Assembly (NCBI GenBank): GCA_002390425.1
Contig: DGPL01000050.1
Coordinates: forward strand, 1 to 64,000
Source: Kordiimonadaceae bacterium UBA4441
GTDB taxonomy: Bacteria > Pseudomonadota > Alphaproteobacteria > Sphingomonadales > Emcibacteraceae
DNA: 64,000 bases
Reading direction: 5' to 3'
Shown: piece by piece, positions 35,316 to 44,183 of the stretch
Position numbering within the stretch: position 1 is the first letter of the stretch
Layout: the number at the start of each line of letters is the position of its first letter
Translations under genes and position numbers: made by a program
The notes under the pieces: generated by a model
What the model saw: only the letters and a program-made list of their open reading frames with translations
What the model was told of the DNA's origin: nothing
Databases searched by the model: none

Positions 35316-36275
35316 ATGCTTGCCATTTTAAGTAGCCCTGAATCATTTCAGAAAAAAAATGAAATGAATAAAATTCGGGCTATTATCAAAGAAGAGGGAT
35401 CAGGAATTATTCACTATGAAGTGAAAAATTTCAATGATATTGGTGAGGCTTTAACACGATTTAAACAATGTAATGTTTCCGCGATAATTATTGTGGGTGG
35501 GCAGGCCATATCGTCGGCTACGTTTGAATATTTAATAGATAAAAAACCATTTGGTAAAAAAAGCATTCCGATTTCCGTATTATCTGGCGGTAACGAGAGG
35601 TTCATTTCACAAAGTTTTGGTGCAACAGCGCCTAACGTAGAGGATGATCTTAAAAATATTCTTAAAAAACATAGAGCCGGCTCACTTCTTAACCATCTGG
35701 TTAAAACTCCGTTGATGAAAGTAGAAGGTGTGATGCATGTGGGTAAGCTATATGGATTATATTTTTGTGCTGGTGATATAGTTGAACAAAAGTCATTGTT
35801 TCAACGCATTCTGCATCGCTCAGGACTAAAGCAAACAGTTCAAAATTATAGCACAATAGTTTCTCTTCTTTATAAGGCGTATATTGGTTCACGCATGTCT
35901 GGTGACGTGGAAGATATGATACGTATTAATAGAAACCAGAGAGGCGCCGTAGTAGGGCGTTATTTTATGGTTATTATTAGTAGCCTTGATTGGATTTTCT
36001 TAGGAACAAAGTTTCCCCCTAAAAAAAGTGCTGATACGTTGAATTTTTTAAGTGTTGAAAATACAAAAGATGCCATTCTCAAAACTGGCAATAGACTGTT
36101 AAAAGGTGAATATAAGGAAGCAATGCTTCCAGGGCATATTATTACGGAAGTTGAACATTCAAGACTGGTATTCAAAAAAAGATTTGTTGTTGATGGTTGT
36201 TTTTATGAAACAGACTTGAGTGGAGAATTGTTCATCACGTCATCTGAAAAACTTACTTTTATTAGATTAGATTAA
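35316..36275 (+). CDS. lipid-kinase-fold (DAGK/ceramide-kinase-like) protein with altered nucleotide motifs
   Basis: A 319-residue soluble protein that follows the strand order of diacylglycerol/sphingosine kinases. An N-terminal nucleotide-binding half leads to SAIIIVGGQAISSATFEYLI in place of the usual GGDGT, and SIPISVLSGGNERF in place of the GGTxN loop. The C-terminal beta domain has GAVVGRYFMVIISSLDWIFL, NFLSVENTKDA, LPGHIITEVEHSRLVFKKRF and the closing VVDGCFYETDLSGELFI. It lies tail to tail with spt, stop against stop with no gap. By context it would act on ceramide or the long-chain base, as in Caulobacter ceramide phosphorylation, but the missing Asp makes catalysis uncertain. Confidence 0.6.
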   Translation: MLAILSSPESFQKKNEMNKIRAIIKEEGSGIIHYEVKNFNDIGEALTRFKQCNVSAIIIVGGQAISSATFEYLIDKKPFGKKSIPISVLSGGNERFISQSFGATAPNVEDDLKNILKKHRAGSLLNHLVKTPLMKVEGVMHVGKLYGLYFCAGDIVEQKSLFQRILHRSGLKQTVQNYSTIVSLLYKAYIGSRMSGDVEDMIRINRNQRGAVVGRYFMVIISSLDWIFLGTKFPPKKSADTLNFLSVENTKDAILKTGNRLLKGEYKEAMLPGHIITEVEHSRLVFKKRFVVDGCFYETDLSGELFITSSEKLTFIRLD

Positions 36276-37481
36276 TTAGCTTAACACGCCTAATTCTTTT
36301 CCAACGGCAATAAATTTTTCCAACATATAATCAATCTGATCAAAACTATGCGCCGCTGACAAACTGCAGCGCATAAGATTTAAACCATTTGGCGTTGCAG
36401 GTGGAACCGCAAGATTGACATATACACCTTCTTGCATCATACGTTGCCAGTATGCGATAGCGGTATCTTGAGCATCAATTATAATCGCAGCGATAGGGCT
36501 TTCACCTGTAGTGCCAACATTAAAGCCAGCATCAGCTAACCCTTTGTTAAGTCTCATGGAATTATCAAGAAGTTTGACGCGTAGGTTACTATCTTTGATT
36601 AACTCTAACGCCTTCGTTGCGGATGCAACGACTGATGGCGGAAGTGACGCTGTAAAGACATAAGGACGACAAACAAGTCTTAATACTTCAAATTTAGGAT
36701 GGTTTGATACGCAATATCCGCCAACTGTGCCGACACTTTTACTAAATGTACCAACTGTAAAATCTACTAGGGCCTCAACACCTTGTTCTTGTGCGACACC
36801 ACGTCCAGAACTACCAAATACACCAATTGAATGTGCTTCATCAACGAGCACATATGCATTATGTTTTTTAGACGCTTCAGCGAGTTCTTTAATTGGGGCT
36901 TGGTCGCCTAACATACTGTAGACTCCTTCAATAACCACTAGAATACCTGCTTCGGGATCTTTTTTTCTGATACGTGCGAGTCTTTTTTCAAGATTTTCTG
37001 GATCATTATGGGAAAATCTTACGACCGTTGCATTGCCCATAGCACACCCATCATAGATACTCGCATGGCTATCTGCATCAATAACGACATAATCTTTGGG
37101 GCCAGCTAAGGTTGCAATTACTCCTAAGTTTGCTTGATAGCCAGTTGAGAAAACAATGGCATGATCCGCATCATAAAAATCCTTAAGTGTTTCTTCTAAC
37201 TGTTTATGGCCATGGTAAGTGCCGTTTAAAACACGCGATCCTGTTGTACCTGTACCAAAGCTTTTAAGCGCATCTTCTGCGGCATTCATACATTCTTGAT
37301 TATAGGTCATGCCCATATAATTGTTTGTGCCAGCTAGAATTGTCTTGCGACCATTAATAATGGCTTCTGTTGGGGAAATAACTTGATCCATTTTAACAGT
37401 AAAAGGGTTTAAATCACCTTTTGGGAGCTGATTAAAGCTATCTAAGGTGGCATCAAATTTTTCAAATAAATCAAGTGTCAT
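36276..37481 (-). CDS. spt: serine palmitoyltransferase
   Basis: PLP-dependent alpha-oxoamine synthase that condenses serine with an acyl thioester to 3-ketosphinganine, committing step of sphingolipid synthesis. The 401-residue protein shows GTTGSRVLNGTYHGHKQLEE, VIDADSHASIYDG (stacking His139), VLVDEAHSIGVFGSSGRGVA (Asp214/His217) and the PLP lysine K248 in VGTFSKSVGTVGG. KBL and HemA are the alternatives in this family, but the adjacent carrier protein, reductase and ligase favour SPT. No signal or membrane segment, so it is a soluble bacterial type. It follows acp by 27 bases. Confidence 0.88.
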   Translation of the reverse strand: MTLDLFEKFDATLDSFNQLPKGDLNPFTVKMDQVISPTEAIINGRKTILAGTNNYMGMTYNQECMNAAEDALKSFGTGTTGSRVLNGTYHGHKQLEETLKDFYDADHAIVFSTGYQANLGVIATLAGPKDYVVIDADSHASIYDGCAMGNATVVRFSHNDPENLEKRLARIRKKDPEAGILVVIEGVYSMLGDQAPIKELAEASKKHNAYVLVDEAHSIGVFGSSGRGVAQEQGVEALVDFTVGTFSKSVGTVGGYCVSNHPKFEVLRLVCRPYVFTASLPPSVVASATKALELIKDSNLRVKLLDNSMRLNKGLADAGFNVGTTGESPIAAIIIDAQDTAIAYWQRMMQEGVYVNLAVPPATPNGLNLMRCSLSAAHSFDQIDYMLEKFIAVGKELGVLS

Positions 37482-37508
37482 TTATGGTCTTACCAAATAA
37501 GAGAAATA

Positions 37509-37757
37509 TTATTCTTCAAGAATTTTTTTAATGGCTTCTGCTACTTGCCCGACTGTTTCTAAGTCAGGTAATATATTGAGAGGGACTGTAACATCAAAGT
37601 GATCTTCGATGGCAGCAAGCATATCCATTACTGAAAGTGAATCTAATTCAAGATCAGTGGCAAAAGTAGTTTCGGTTGTTACCGCTATTGCTTTTTGGTT
37701 GAATGGTTCAACTAGAACGCAAATCTGATCAAAAATGTCTGTTGTACTAAGTGTCAT
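37509..37757 (-). CDS. acyl carrier protein of the sphingolipid cluster
   Basis: An 82-residue carrier protein with the phosphopantetheine site S40 in ATDLELDSLSVMDMLAAIED, an otherwise ordinary four-helix pattern and the C-terminal ETVGQVAEAIKKILEE. It is separate from the housekeeping acpP, which would lie near fabD/fabF. Its position between cerR and spt suggests that it hands the acyl chain to serine palmitoyltransferase, as does AcpR in Caulobacter. AcpS at 52311 could be the enzyme that modifies it. Confidence 0.88.
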   Translation of the reverse strand: MTLSTTDIFDQICVLVEPFNQKAIAVTTETTFATDLELDSLSVMDMLAAIEDHFDVTVPLNILPDLETVGQVAEAIKKILEE

Positions 37758-37826
37758 TATTTATACCTTTAAAATAGGTCGTTAACTTACAGAATATCGC
37801 TTTTAAAATCTATTATAAAATTTAGA

Positions 37827-38759
37827 TTAAATATATTCGTTATTCTTATACCAGTCGAGCGTTTCTTTTAGGCCTGTTTTTAAATCAATCTTCGCGTGCC
37901 ATCCATTTATGTCAAAGTCATTATTTTTTCTGCATACCCAATCAGAGTGACATATTTCGTTTACTTTTTTAGCAGATACCATGGGAGCATAGTTGAAAAT
38001 ACGCCCGAATATGTCATTTATATGTCCAAATAGTTTTAAAAGAAATTTTGGTATAGTGATATAAAAAGGACTAACGCTAAGAATTTCGCTTGCAGTTTTA
38101 TAAAATTCTTCATGTGAATAACCGTTCTGGTTCCCATCGTCGATTTCCAGAGTTTTTTGGAAATAATTTTTATTATTCATTAAATATACTATTGCAATGA
38201 TAAGGTCATTGATGTTTATCCATGAAACACGATTATTTTTATCTTCAGGAAAAAGTGCTAGACCAGCGTTTAACATTCTAAAAATTTTCAAGGTTTCAGT
38301 GTCTCTAGGCCCATATATCCCAGGAGGGCGAATGATTGTCCAAGGTAGTTGATGGGTGTTAGATTGCAGGATTATTTCACCTTGCCTTTTACTAAAGGCA
38401 TAATCAGATATATTTTCTTCTCTAGCCGCGAGCGATGAAATTTGAAGGAAATGTGGTTTTTTATGACTATCTATTACGTTTAATATATTTTCAATGGCAT
38501 TTGCATTTGCATCTAGAAAATCATCTAAGTTTTTTGCCTTTACCAATCCTGCAACATTAATAATGACATCTGCGTCTGCTACTAATTCTTTGAGTGAAGA
38601 TTGGTTTTCTAAATCACCGCTCACCCAAATTACATTTTTTAACTCAGGCTGAGGTCTTCGAGTTAAGGCTTTTATAATAAAACCTTGCGATGCTAGCGTA
38701 TGAAGCAAATGACGGCCAACAAAACCTGTCGCACCTGTTAAGGCTATTATTTTTGTCAT
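37827..38759 (-). CDS. cerR: extended SDR, probable ceramide (3-keto) reductase
   Basis: A 310-residue NAD(P)-dependent dehydrogenase of the extended SDR type. The Rossmann motif is ALTGATGFVGRHLLH, with INVAGLVKAK, catalytic Y120-x-x-x-K124 (SDYAFSKRQGE) and the segment WTIIRPPGIYGPRDTE. In Caulobacter a homologous SDR, CerR, reduces the 3-keto group after N-acylation. Context with spt and acp on the same strand supports that role. Other sugar-epimerase-like activities cannot be excluded from sequence. A terminator hairpin lies immediately upstream, so it probably starts its own transcript cerR-acp-spt. Confidence 0.78.
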   Translation of the reverse strand: MTKIIALTGATGFVGRHLLHTLASQGFIIKALTRRPQPELKNVIWVSGDLENQSSLKELVADADVIINVAGLVKAKNLDDFLDANANAIENILNVIDSHKKPHFLQISSLAAREENISDYAFSKRQGEIILQSNTHQLPWTIIRPPGIYGPRDTETLKIFRMLNAGLALFPEDKNNRVSWININDLIIAIVYLMNNKNYFQKTLEIDDGNQNGYSHEEFYKTASEILSVSPFYITIPKFLLKLFGHINDIFGRIFNYAPMVSAKKVNEICHSDWVCRKNNDFDINGWHAKIDLKTGLKETLDWYKNNEYI

Positions 38760-38773
38760 CTACATTCCCAAAT

Positions 38774-38806
38774 AAAAAACGCTAGTCTATATTATAGATT
38801 AGCGTT
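38774..38806 (-). terminator. rho-independent terminator between the acyl ligase gene and cerR
   Basis: On the minus strand a near-perfect hairpin of about 14 base pairs (arms AACGCTAATCTATA and TATAGACTAGCGTT, with one G-T pair) is followed by six T residues. It lies between the stop of the acyl ligase at 38840 and the start of cerR at 38759. Confidence 0.75.
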
Positions 38807-38839
38807 CTTGAAACGGTTTCGTCAATCGACTTATACTAT

Positions 38840-40576
38840 TTAGGTAAGTTGACCTTCAAGATATTGCCGACGCGCTTTTACGCGACTAAGCTTTCCTGAC
38901 GAAGTTCGCGGTAGTGAGCGAGGAGGCACGAGTATAACTATTGGAGCTTTACCAATAACCGCCTGAACTTCTGTTATAATTCTATTTTCTAGGTCTTCAC
39001 GATCTTCTTCATCACGTTTGCGACATTGTACTAAAATAGCGGGAACTTCTTCGTCGTTATCACCGGGGATTGAAATAGCAGCACTATCACCTGACCTAAG
39101 TTCAGGTAATTTTTCAACAGCCCATTCAATATCGTGTGGCCAATGATTTTTTCCATTGATAATAATAAGGTCTTTTATTCTACCGATAATAAATAATGAA
39201 CCATTCGCCAGATACCCAATATCGCCAGTATCAAGCCATCCATCCTCTGATAAACACTGCTTTGTGGCTTCTTCGTCCATGTAATAACCAACCATAACAC
39301 TTGGACCCTTTACACAAACGCGACCAATTTCTCGCTCGCCAAGTGCTTTGTCATGCTCACCACGAATTTCAAGATTATATTCAGGAAGAGGCTTACCGCA
39401 GTCAACAACTTCACGGTAATTAGCTCCATTCCCATTAAGCTTATGTTCTTTAAAGGATTTTACATTCCCATTAAGCACTTCTTCGCTAACAAGATCGACG
39501 GAATATCCGGATATTTTTTTACCGAAACTTACCGCTAGGGTACATTCTGCTAAGCCATAACTCGGCATAAATGCCTTTTTATTAAAGCCGCATTCTTTGA
39601 ATGTTTCAGCAAAAATTTCAAGTACGTTAGGGCGTATCATATCTGCGCCTATACCCGCCACTTTCCATGAAGAAAGGTCAAGACCTTCTAAATCCGTAGA
39701 ATTTGCACGTCTAGCACATATTTCATATCCGAAAGTTGGTCCAGAACACATTGTGCCTTTATTTTTTGAAATCAGTTTTAGCCATTGCATCGGCCTTCTT
39801 GCAAATGCTTCTGTCGCTAAATAGTCAATTGAAACCTGACAGGCAATTGGCGATATTAACATACCAACCAAACCCATATCATGATAAAACGGCAACCAGG
39901 ATACAGCACGATCGTCATCGTCCACTTCCATGCCTATTTTACCAATACCATAACAATTCGACATAAGGGATTTGTGTGTCACGGCGACGCCGTGTGGAAA
40001 GCGTGTGCTGCCGGAAGAATATTGTAAATAAGCCAAATCATCTGAAGCTACTTCAGGTAATTTTACATTTTTGATATCTGTTAAACTTGATTGTGCTTCA
40101 AAAGTGTCGGGCGTGCCAACAAATTCCATATTTAAACCACTCGTCGCTTCATCTAGAAGTGGCAACATGTAAGATGCAGAAAGTGCGGCGCTTGCCTCAC
40201 AGCTTTTCATTTGTTGATGCAGTTGCTCTGTATATCCATCGCGCCCACCAAATGATGTTGGAAGGGGAAGAGGTACAGGAAGTAATCCAGCATATTGACA
40301 GCCTAGAAAATAACACACAAAATCTTCGTTAGTTTCAGCAATAAGTGCAACACGAGAGTTTTTCTCAATACCAAAATGAACGAGACGCCGACCAATTTCA
40401 TGTGCCCGGTCTCTAATTTGTCCATATGTAAGGCTTGTTTCCAACTCACCACGTGGTGAATAAAAGTTTAACCCACGCTTACCTTGAGCCGCATAATCTA
40501 ATGCGTCCAAGAGAGTATCAAAATCGGCATACCTTCTAGGGAGGGTGGTGTCTTGTGTTGGAGTAGGTTTAAGCAT
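38840..40576 (-). CDS. fatty acyl-AMP ligase / acyl-ACP synthetase of the sphingolipid cluster
   Basis: A 578-residue ANL-superfamily enzyme that adenylates a fatty acid and probably loads it on the nearby carrier protein (AasR role in Caulobacter). Marks are LTYGQIRDRAHEIGRRLVHFG, the P-loop LQYSSGSTRFPHGVAVTHKS, AVSWLPFYHDMGLVGMLI, PSYGLAECTLAVSFG, WLDTGDIGYL, the adenylate motif GRIKDLIIINGKNHWPHDIE and the C-terminal catalytic lysine in PRTSSGKLSRVKARR. The FAAL-type segment FYHDMGL argues against ordinary acyl-CoA synthetase. The usual P-loop Lys is His here. Confidence 0.87.
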   Translation of the reverse strand: MLKPTPTQDTTLPRRYADFDTLLDALDYAAQGKRGLNFYSPRGELETSLTYGQIRDRAHEIGRRLVHFGIEKNSRVALIAETNEDFVCYFLGCQYAGLLPVPLPLPTSFGGRDGYTEQLHQQMKSCEASAALSASYMLPLLDEATSGLNMEFVGTPDTFEAQSSLTDIKNVKLPEVASDDLAYLQYSSGSTRFPHGVAVTHKSLMSNCYGIGKIGMEVDDDDRAVSWLPFYHDMGLVGMLISPIACQVSIDYLATEAFARRPMQWLKLISKNKGTMCSGPTFGYEICARRANSTDLEGLDLSSWKVAGIGADMIRPNVLEIFAETFKECGFNKKAFMPSYGLAECTLAVSFGKKISGYSVDLVSEEVLNGNVKSFKEHKLNGNGANYREVVDCGKPLPEYNLEIRGEHDKALGEREIGRVCVKGPSVMVGYYMDEEATKQCLSEDGWLDTGDIGYLANGSLFIIGRIKDLIIINGKNHWPHDIEWAVEKLPELRSGDSAAISIPGDNDEEVPAILVQCRKRDEEDREDLENRIITEVQAVIGKAPIVILVPPRSLPRTSSGKLSRVKARRQYLEGQLT

Positions 40577-40658
40577 ATATGAGTTTTGTCACTTAGCTGT
40601 TTTCTATAAAATAACCCAAGAATAATCAGTCGTTACGATTCTGACAATCTTTTGTTTA

Positions 40659-40684
40659 TATAGTTTAATATAAAAAAAACTATA
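40659..40684. repeat. AT-rich inverted repeat upstream of the acyl ligase gene
   Basis: Arms TATAGTTT and AAACTATA surround a 10-base A-rich centre, 83 bases upstream of the ligase start. It could be an operator or an extruding palindrome. The surrounding 266-base gap (40577-40842) holds no ORF, only AT tracts and a second inverted repeat CCCC/GGGG near 40711-40734. Confidence 0.35.
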
Positions 40685-40842
40685 ATGTTATATTTTCGTA
40701 TTAAATAATTCCCCTTCGATACATGCTGGGGCATTATATCGCAAGTAGTTTTTTATCTTTTTCAGTAGATATTTTATAGAGCTGATAGGTTTTTGCAAAC
40801 AAATAATATAGTTCAAATTGAAGCTATTAAATTTTTAAAATA

Positions 40843-41739
40843 CTACAATGAAGCATTTTTCTTTGGTCTTTGAGAAATATAGATCCCAATAGCAATAAAG
40901 AAAATGGAAAGAAAAGTCGTTTCTTTTAATGCTTCATCAAGGAAAATAAAACCAGCTAACACTCCGACAATTGGTATAAGGTAAGTATTATATGAAACGA
41001 ATGTTGAGCCGGCTTTTTGAGTAAAAATTACTAAGACCATTGTCGCTATACCTGTCGGCAAAACACCAAGGTAAATTAATGATAATATTTCAAAAGTACC
41101 GTAATTTACCTCTAATGGGCTTTCAAATATAAACGCTATGGGCCAGGTAATAATTGAGGAAGTCGTTAGTATGACTAATGAGGTATTTATAGGCTCCGTT
41201 TTTACATAGCGTCTTATTAAAATGTTTGCGAGTGCATAACCAAAAGCGGCTAATAACATCGCTATTAATGCTAATGTACCGAGTGTACTATTATCTGCGG
41301 AAAGATTATCATAAAATAGTACGAGAATACCGCAAACACCACTCACTATACCAACAAGGCCAGTCCAACTCATTTTTTCATCATGGGTTGTGAAATGGGC
41401 CATAACAAAAACAGATAACGGAATGATGGACATGCAAATAGCCCCAACACCACTATTAATATAGTTCATAGACCAGTTTATGAAAACGAATGGTATACAG
41501 GTTCCAATGAACCCAATTATGGTCCCTTTAATCCAAATAGATGAGTGGGTTGGGAATTTTCCACCTTTAAATAATACATATGCAGCAATTATTACTGCGC
41601 CGATTGTTATTCTTGCGGCTGCGATTGTTAAGGGAGGAACGGTAGGGGCCATAATTTTTAGAAACAAAAATGAACAGCCCCAGACAGTTGAAAGGAATAA
41701 TAAGTAAAAATAATGAGAAATTGGTCTATTATCAGTCAT
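40843..41739 (-). CDS. EamA/DMT family transporter
   Basis: A 298-residue inner membrane protein with about ten hydrophobic segments and the tandem EamA layout: first repeat with YLLFLSTVWGCSFLFLKIMA, second with LALIAMLLAAFGYALANILI and YLGVLPTGIATMVLVIFTQK. It likely exports or exchanges small metabolites. The substrate cannot be predicted. It is divergent from recX with a 22-base gap, so their promoters overlap the coding sequences. Confidence 0.88.
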   Translation of the reverse strand: MTDNRPISHYFYLLFLSTVWGCSFLFLKIMAPTVPPLTIAAARITIGAVIIAAYVLFKGGKFPTHSSIWIKGTIIGFIGTCIPFVFINWSMNYINSGVGAICMSIIPLSVFVMAHFTTHDEKMSWTGLVGIVSGVCGILVLFYDNLSADNSTLGTLALIAMLLAAFGYALANILIRRYVKTEPINTSLVILTTSSIITWPIAFIFESPLEVNYGTFEILSLIYLGVLPTGIATMVLVIFTQKAGSTFVSYNTYLIPIVGVLAGFIFLDEALKETTFLSIFFIAIGIYISQRPKKNASL

Positions 41740-41761
41740 ATGAAATGGTTATTGTCCCTTT

Positions 41762-42328
41762 ATGTATAAAAAGCGAAATAATAGAAATATTACAAAATCC
41801 TATCTTCAAGGCGCAGCCTATCGCTACCTTGAAAGATATGCAACTACAGAGGCGAATTTATTTTTCATTTTAAAGAGGAAAACGGATAGAATTCTTAGTC
41901 AAAACGATCAAGAAGATTTTAATATAAGTGAAATTGAAGCGTGGATTAATGAAGTAGTTGTAGAGTGTGTGAAGCATGGACTTGTTAATGATCGTTTATA
42001 CGCCGAAAGTAAAATGAATTCATATTCACTTTCTGGAAACTCTTTAGCCAATATAAAAAATAAACTTCGATCCAAAGGTGTTCCACAAGACATAATTAAC
42101 GATGTAATCAATGAAGCGATAAGCAATACCCCAGATATTAATTTTAAGAGTGCCATCAAATATGCAAAAAAAAGACGTTTTGGCCCTTTTCGTATTCGCG
42201 AATTAAATGAAACAACTTTTGATAAAGAATTAGCCTCAATGGCACGAGCAGGTTACTCATATAGCGAATCTATAAAGATATTAAAGGGAAAACTCGAAGA
42301 TTTAGAAGATGTATTATATGGAAACTAG
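41762..42328 (+). CDS. recX: regulatory protein RecX
   Basis: A 188-residue, three-repeat helical protein that controls RecA filament activity. Repeats are visible as AAYRYLERYATTEANLFFIL, VVVECVKHGLVNDRLYAESK with LRSKGVPQDIINDVINEA, and the final FRIRELNETTFDKELASMAR with AGYSYSESIKILKG. recA is not adjacent. The MFS transporter gene begins inside its last codons. Confidence 0.85.
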   Translation: MYKKRNNRNITKSYLQGAAYRYLERYATTEANLFFILKRKTDRILSQNDQEDFNISEIEAWINEVVVECVKHGLVNDRLYAESKMNSYSLSGNSLANIKNKLRSKGVPQDIINDVINEAISNTPDINFKSAIKYAKKRRFGPFRIRELNETTFDKELASMARAGYSYSESIKILKGKLEDLEDVLYGN

Positions 42329-43472
42329 TCGTACCGTTTTTTCTAAACTCGCTCTTAATTATACTAGTATGTATATATACCTTGGTGTCATGACGCCATT
42401 TTGGGCTATTTGGCTTAAATATAAAGGATTAAGTCCCAGTGAAATTGGCGTAGTAATTGCTATTCCTTATATTATAAAAATTATAGTTGCTCCTCTCATT
42501 AGCCAAACAGCCGATCGACGTAAAGAATACAGAAGGCCACTTATATTATGCGTGTTATCTAGTGTTGTTTTTTCGACATTCTATTTTTTTTCAGATGGAT
42601 TTTGGATGTTGTTAACGATTACCGTATTGGTAAATTTGACTTATCCTGCAATTGTTCCGCTGATGGAAACGATTACTGTTGCGCAAACATCAAAACATAA
42701 ATTACGATATGGTAGAATAAGGTCATTTGGATCATTTTCATTTATATTTGCTGCTGTCGTTGTCGGTTGGCTAATAGGCAGCCAAGCAATTGATGCAATA
42801 CTATATTATGCTTTTGGCAGCTTGTTGGTCTTATTAATGTCAGTGTTGATTTTACCAAGCGGGAACAAGCAAAATAAAAATGTTGTTGAGAAACAGCAAA
42901 AATCACCGATTAAAGATTTATTATACAGTAGGGACTTTCTCTGGTTTTTATGCATTGTAGGACTTTTGCAAGCCAGCCATGGTGTATATTATTCGATGGG
43001 TAGTATTTTCTGGCAAGAAAATGGTTTAGAAGAGAATATAATCGGCTTTCTTTGGGCTGTGGGCGTAGTTGCAGAAATATTATTTTTTGTATTTGGTGGG
43101 GGAATGGTTAAAAAATACCCAATTTCAGCAATTTTTGCTGTTATCGGATTAATGGGGGTGGTGCGATGGGTCGTTATGGCGTCGACAGTATCATTGCCGG
43201 TCATATTTATTGTCCAGCTTCTCCATGGCTTTACCTTTGGTGCTAGCCACTTGGTGGCGATAGAATATATAGGCCAGAAAGTATTAAGTGAGAATGCCGG
43301 CACGGCGCAGAGTTTATATTCATCATTACCTTTAGGGCTTGGAATGGGGTTGGCCACCTATGCGGGTGGATTAATATATGAAAAAACAGCTGGTGATGCT
43401 TATCTCGCAATGGCGGGAATGTGTTTTGCTGCATTTTTAGCTTCAGTTATTCGCTTTTATCGCAAAAAATAA
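42318..43472 (+). CDS. MFS transporter (MFS_1-like, HcaT/nucleoside-permease type)
   Basis: A 384-residue permease with about twelve membrane segments. It starts LALNYTSMYIYLGVMTPFWA, with the loop motif TADRRKEYRRPLI between segments 2 and 3, and RIRSFGSFSFIFAAVVVGW typical of the 3-phenylpropionate/nucleoside transporter-like branch. The substrate is unknown. The gene overlaps the recX end. I choose ATG 42318 with AGAAG 9 bases upstream, while ATG 42309 would add three residues without a spaced ribosome site. Confidence 0.85.
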   Translation: METSRTVFSKLALNYTSMYIYLGVMTPFWAIWLKYKGLSPSEIGVVIAIPYIIKIIVAPLISQTADRRKEYRRPLILCVLSSVVFSTFYFFSDGFWMLLTITVLVNLTYPAIVPLMETITVAQTSKHKLRYGRIRSFGSFSFIFAAVVVGWLIGSQAIDAILYYAFGSLLVLLMSVLILPSGNKQNKNVVEKQQKSPIKDLLYSRDFLWFLCIVGLLQASHGVYYSMGSIFWQENGLEENIIGFLWAVGVVAEILFFVFGGGMVKKYPISAIFAVIGLMGVVRWVVMASTVSLPVIFIVQLLHGFTFGASHLVAIEYIGQKVLSENAGTAQSLYSSLPLGLGMGLATYAGGLIYEKTAGDAYLAMAGMCFAAFLASVIRFYRKK

Positions 43473-43577
43473 ACATTTCATCTTAAAATTAAAATAAATT
43501 GTCGGGTTTTCTAAAGGTGCCCCGTACTATGGGTACATGACTTGTGGGAATGGGATTGAAATATTTTGGAGATTAAA

Positions 43578-44084
43578 ATGAAAAAATCAATTTATCTAAT
43601 AACAGGTGTTCTAACTTTGTCTGTTGCAGGCTTAGCCATATCACAAGACCGTGGTCCTGGCAGAGGCATGAGCCGGATGGATACAGATGGTAATGGTACT
43701 GTAGAAAAATCAGAATTCACTGCTATGTTTGAAAAACGTTTTGCTGAAACGGATACAAATAACGATGGTATTACATTTGAAGAATATCAGGCTAAAGCAG
43801 AAGCAGATCGTGCTGCATGGCAAGAGAGACGCGCGGAACGTCGTGCCGAAAGAGAGGCCAAAAAAGAGGAACGATCAGCTGAACGCGAAGCAAAAATGGC
43901 AGAAAGATTGCAAGAACGCTTCAATCGTCTTGATGAGAATGAAGACGGAACAGTAACAGCAGAAGAATATGCAGCGGCTGGCGATAAAATGTTTGACCGA
44001 ATGGACCGAAATGATGACGGTATTTTAAACGATCGCCGTGATCGTGGTGAGAGAGGCCGAAGGGGCGGTCGCGACGGCAGATAA
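43578..44084 (+). CDS. secreted EF-hand calcium-binding protein
   Basis: A 168-residue exported protein: signal peptide MKKSIYLITGVLTLSVAGLA to about residue 22, then four EF-hand loops, DTDGNGTVEKSEF, DTNNDGITFEEY, DENEDGTVTAEEY and DRNDDGIL. Between the second and third pair is a 45-residue Arg/Glu/Lys/Ala helix (ERRAEREAKKEERSAEREAK), and the tail is Arg/Gly-rich (RGERGRRGGRDGR). Similar CREC-less EF-hand proteins occur widely in marine proteobacteria, probably as periplasmic calcium buffers or sensors. The start is ATG 43578 with GGAG 6 bases before it. Confidence 0.88.
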   Translation: MKKSIYLITGVLTLSVAGLAISQDRGPGRGMSRMDTDGNGTVEKSEFTAMFEKRFAETDTNNDGITFEEYQAKAEADRAAWQERRAERRAEREAKKEERSAEREAKMAERLQERFNRLDENEDGTVTAEEYAAAGDKMFDRMDRNDDGILNDRRDRGERGRRGGRDGR

Positions 44085-44140
44085 TATAGAATGTCCCGTG
44101 TGCAATGAATTTACCCCATAGGTTCAAAAGCGCATTACTT

Positions 44141-44173
44141 AAAAGGCGAGAGATATCTCTCGCCTTTTTTTTA
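44141..44173 (+). terminator. strong rho-independent terminator after the EF-hand gene
   Basis: A perfect 26-base palindrome from AAAGGCGAGAGAT with its exact complement is followed by a run of T residues. The sequence is symmetrical enough to act in both directions. Confidence 0.85.
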
Positions 44174-44183
44174 TTTTAAACAC

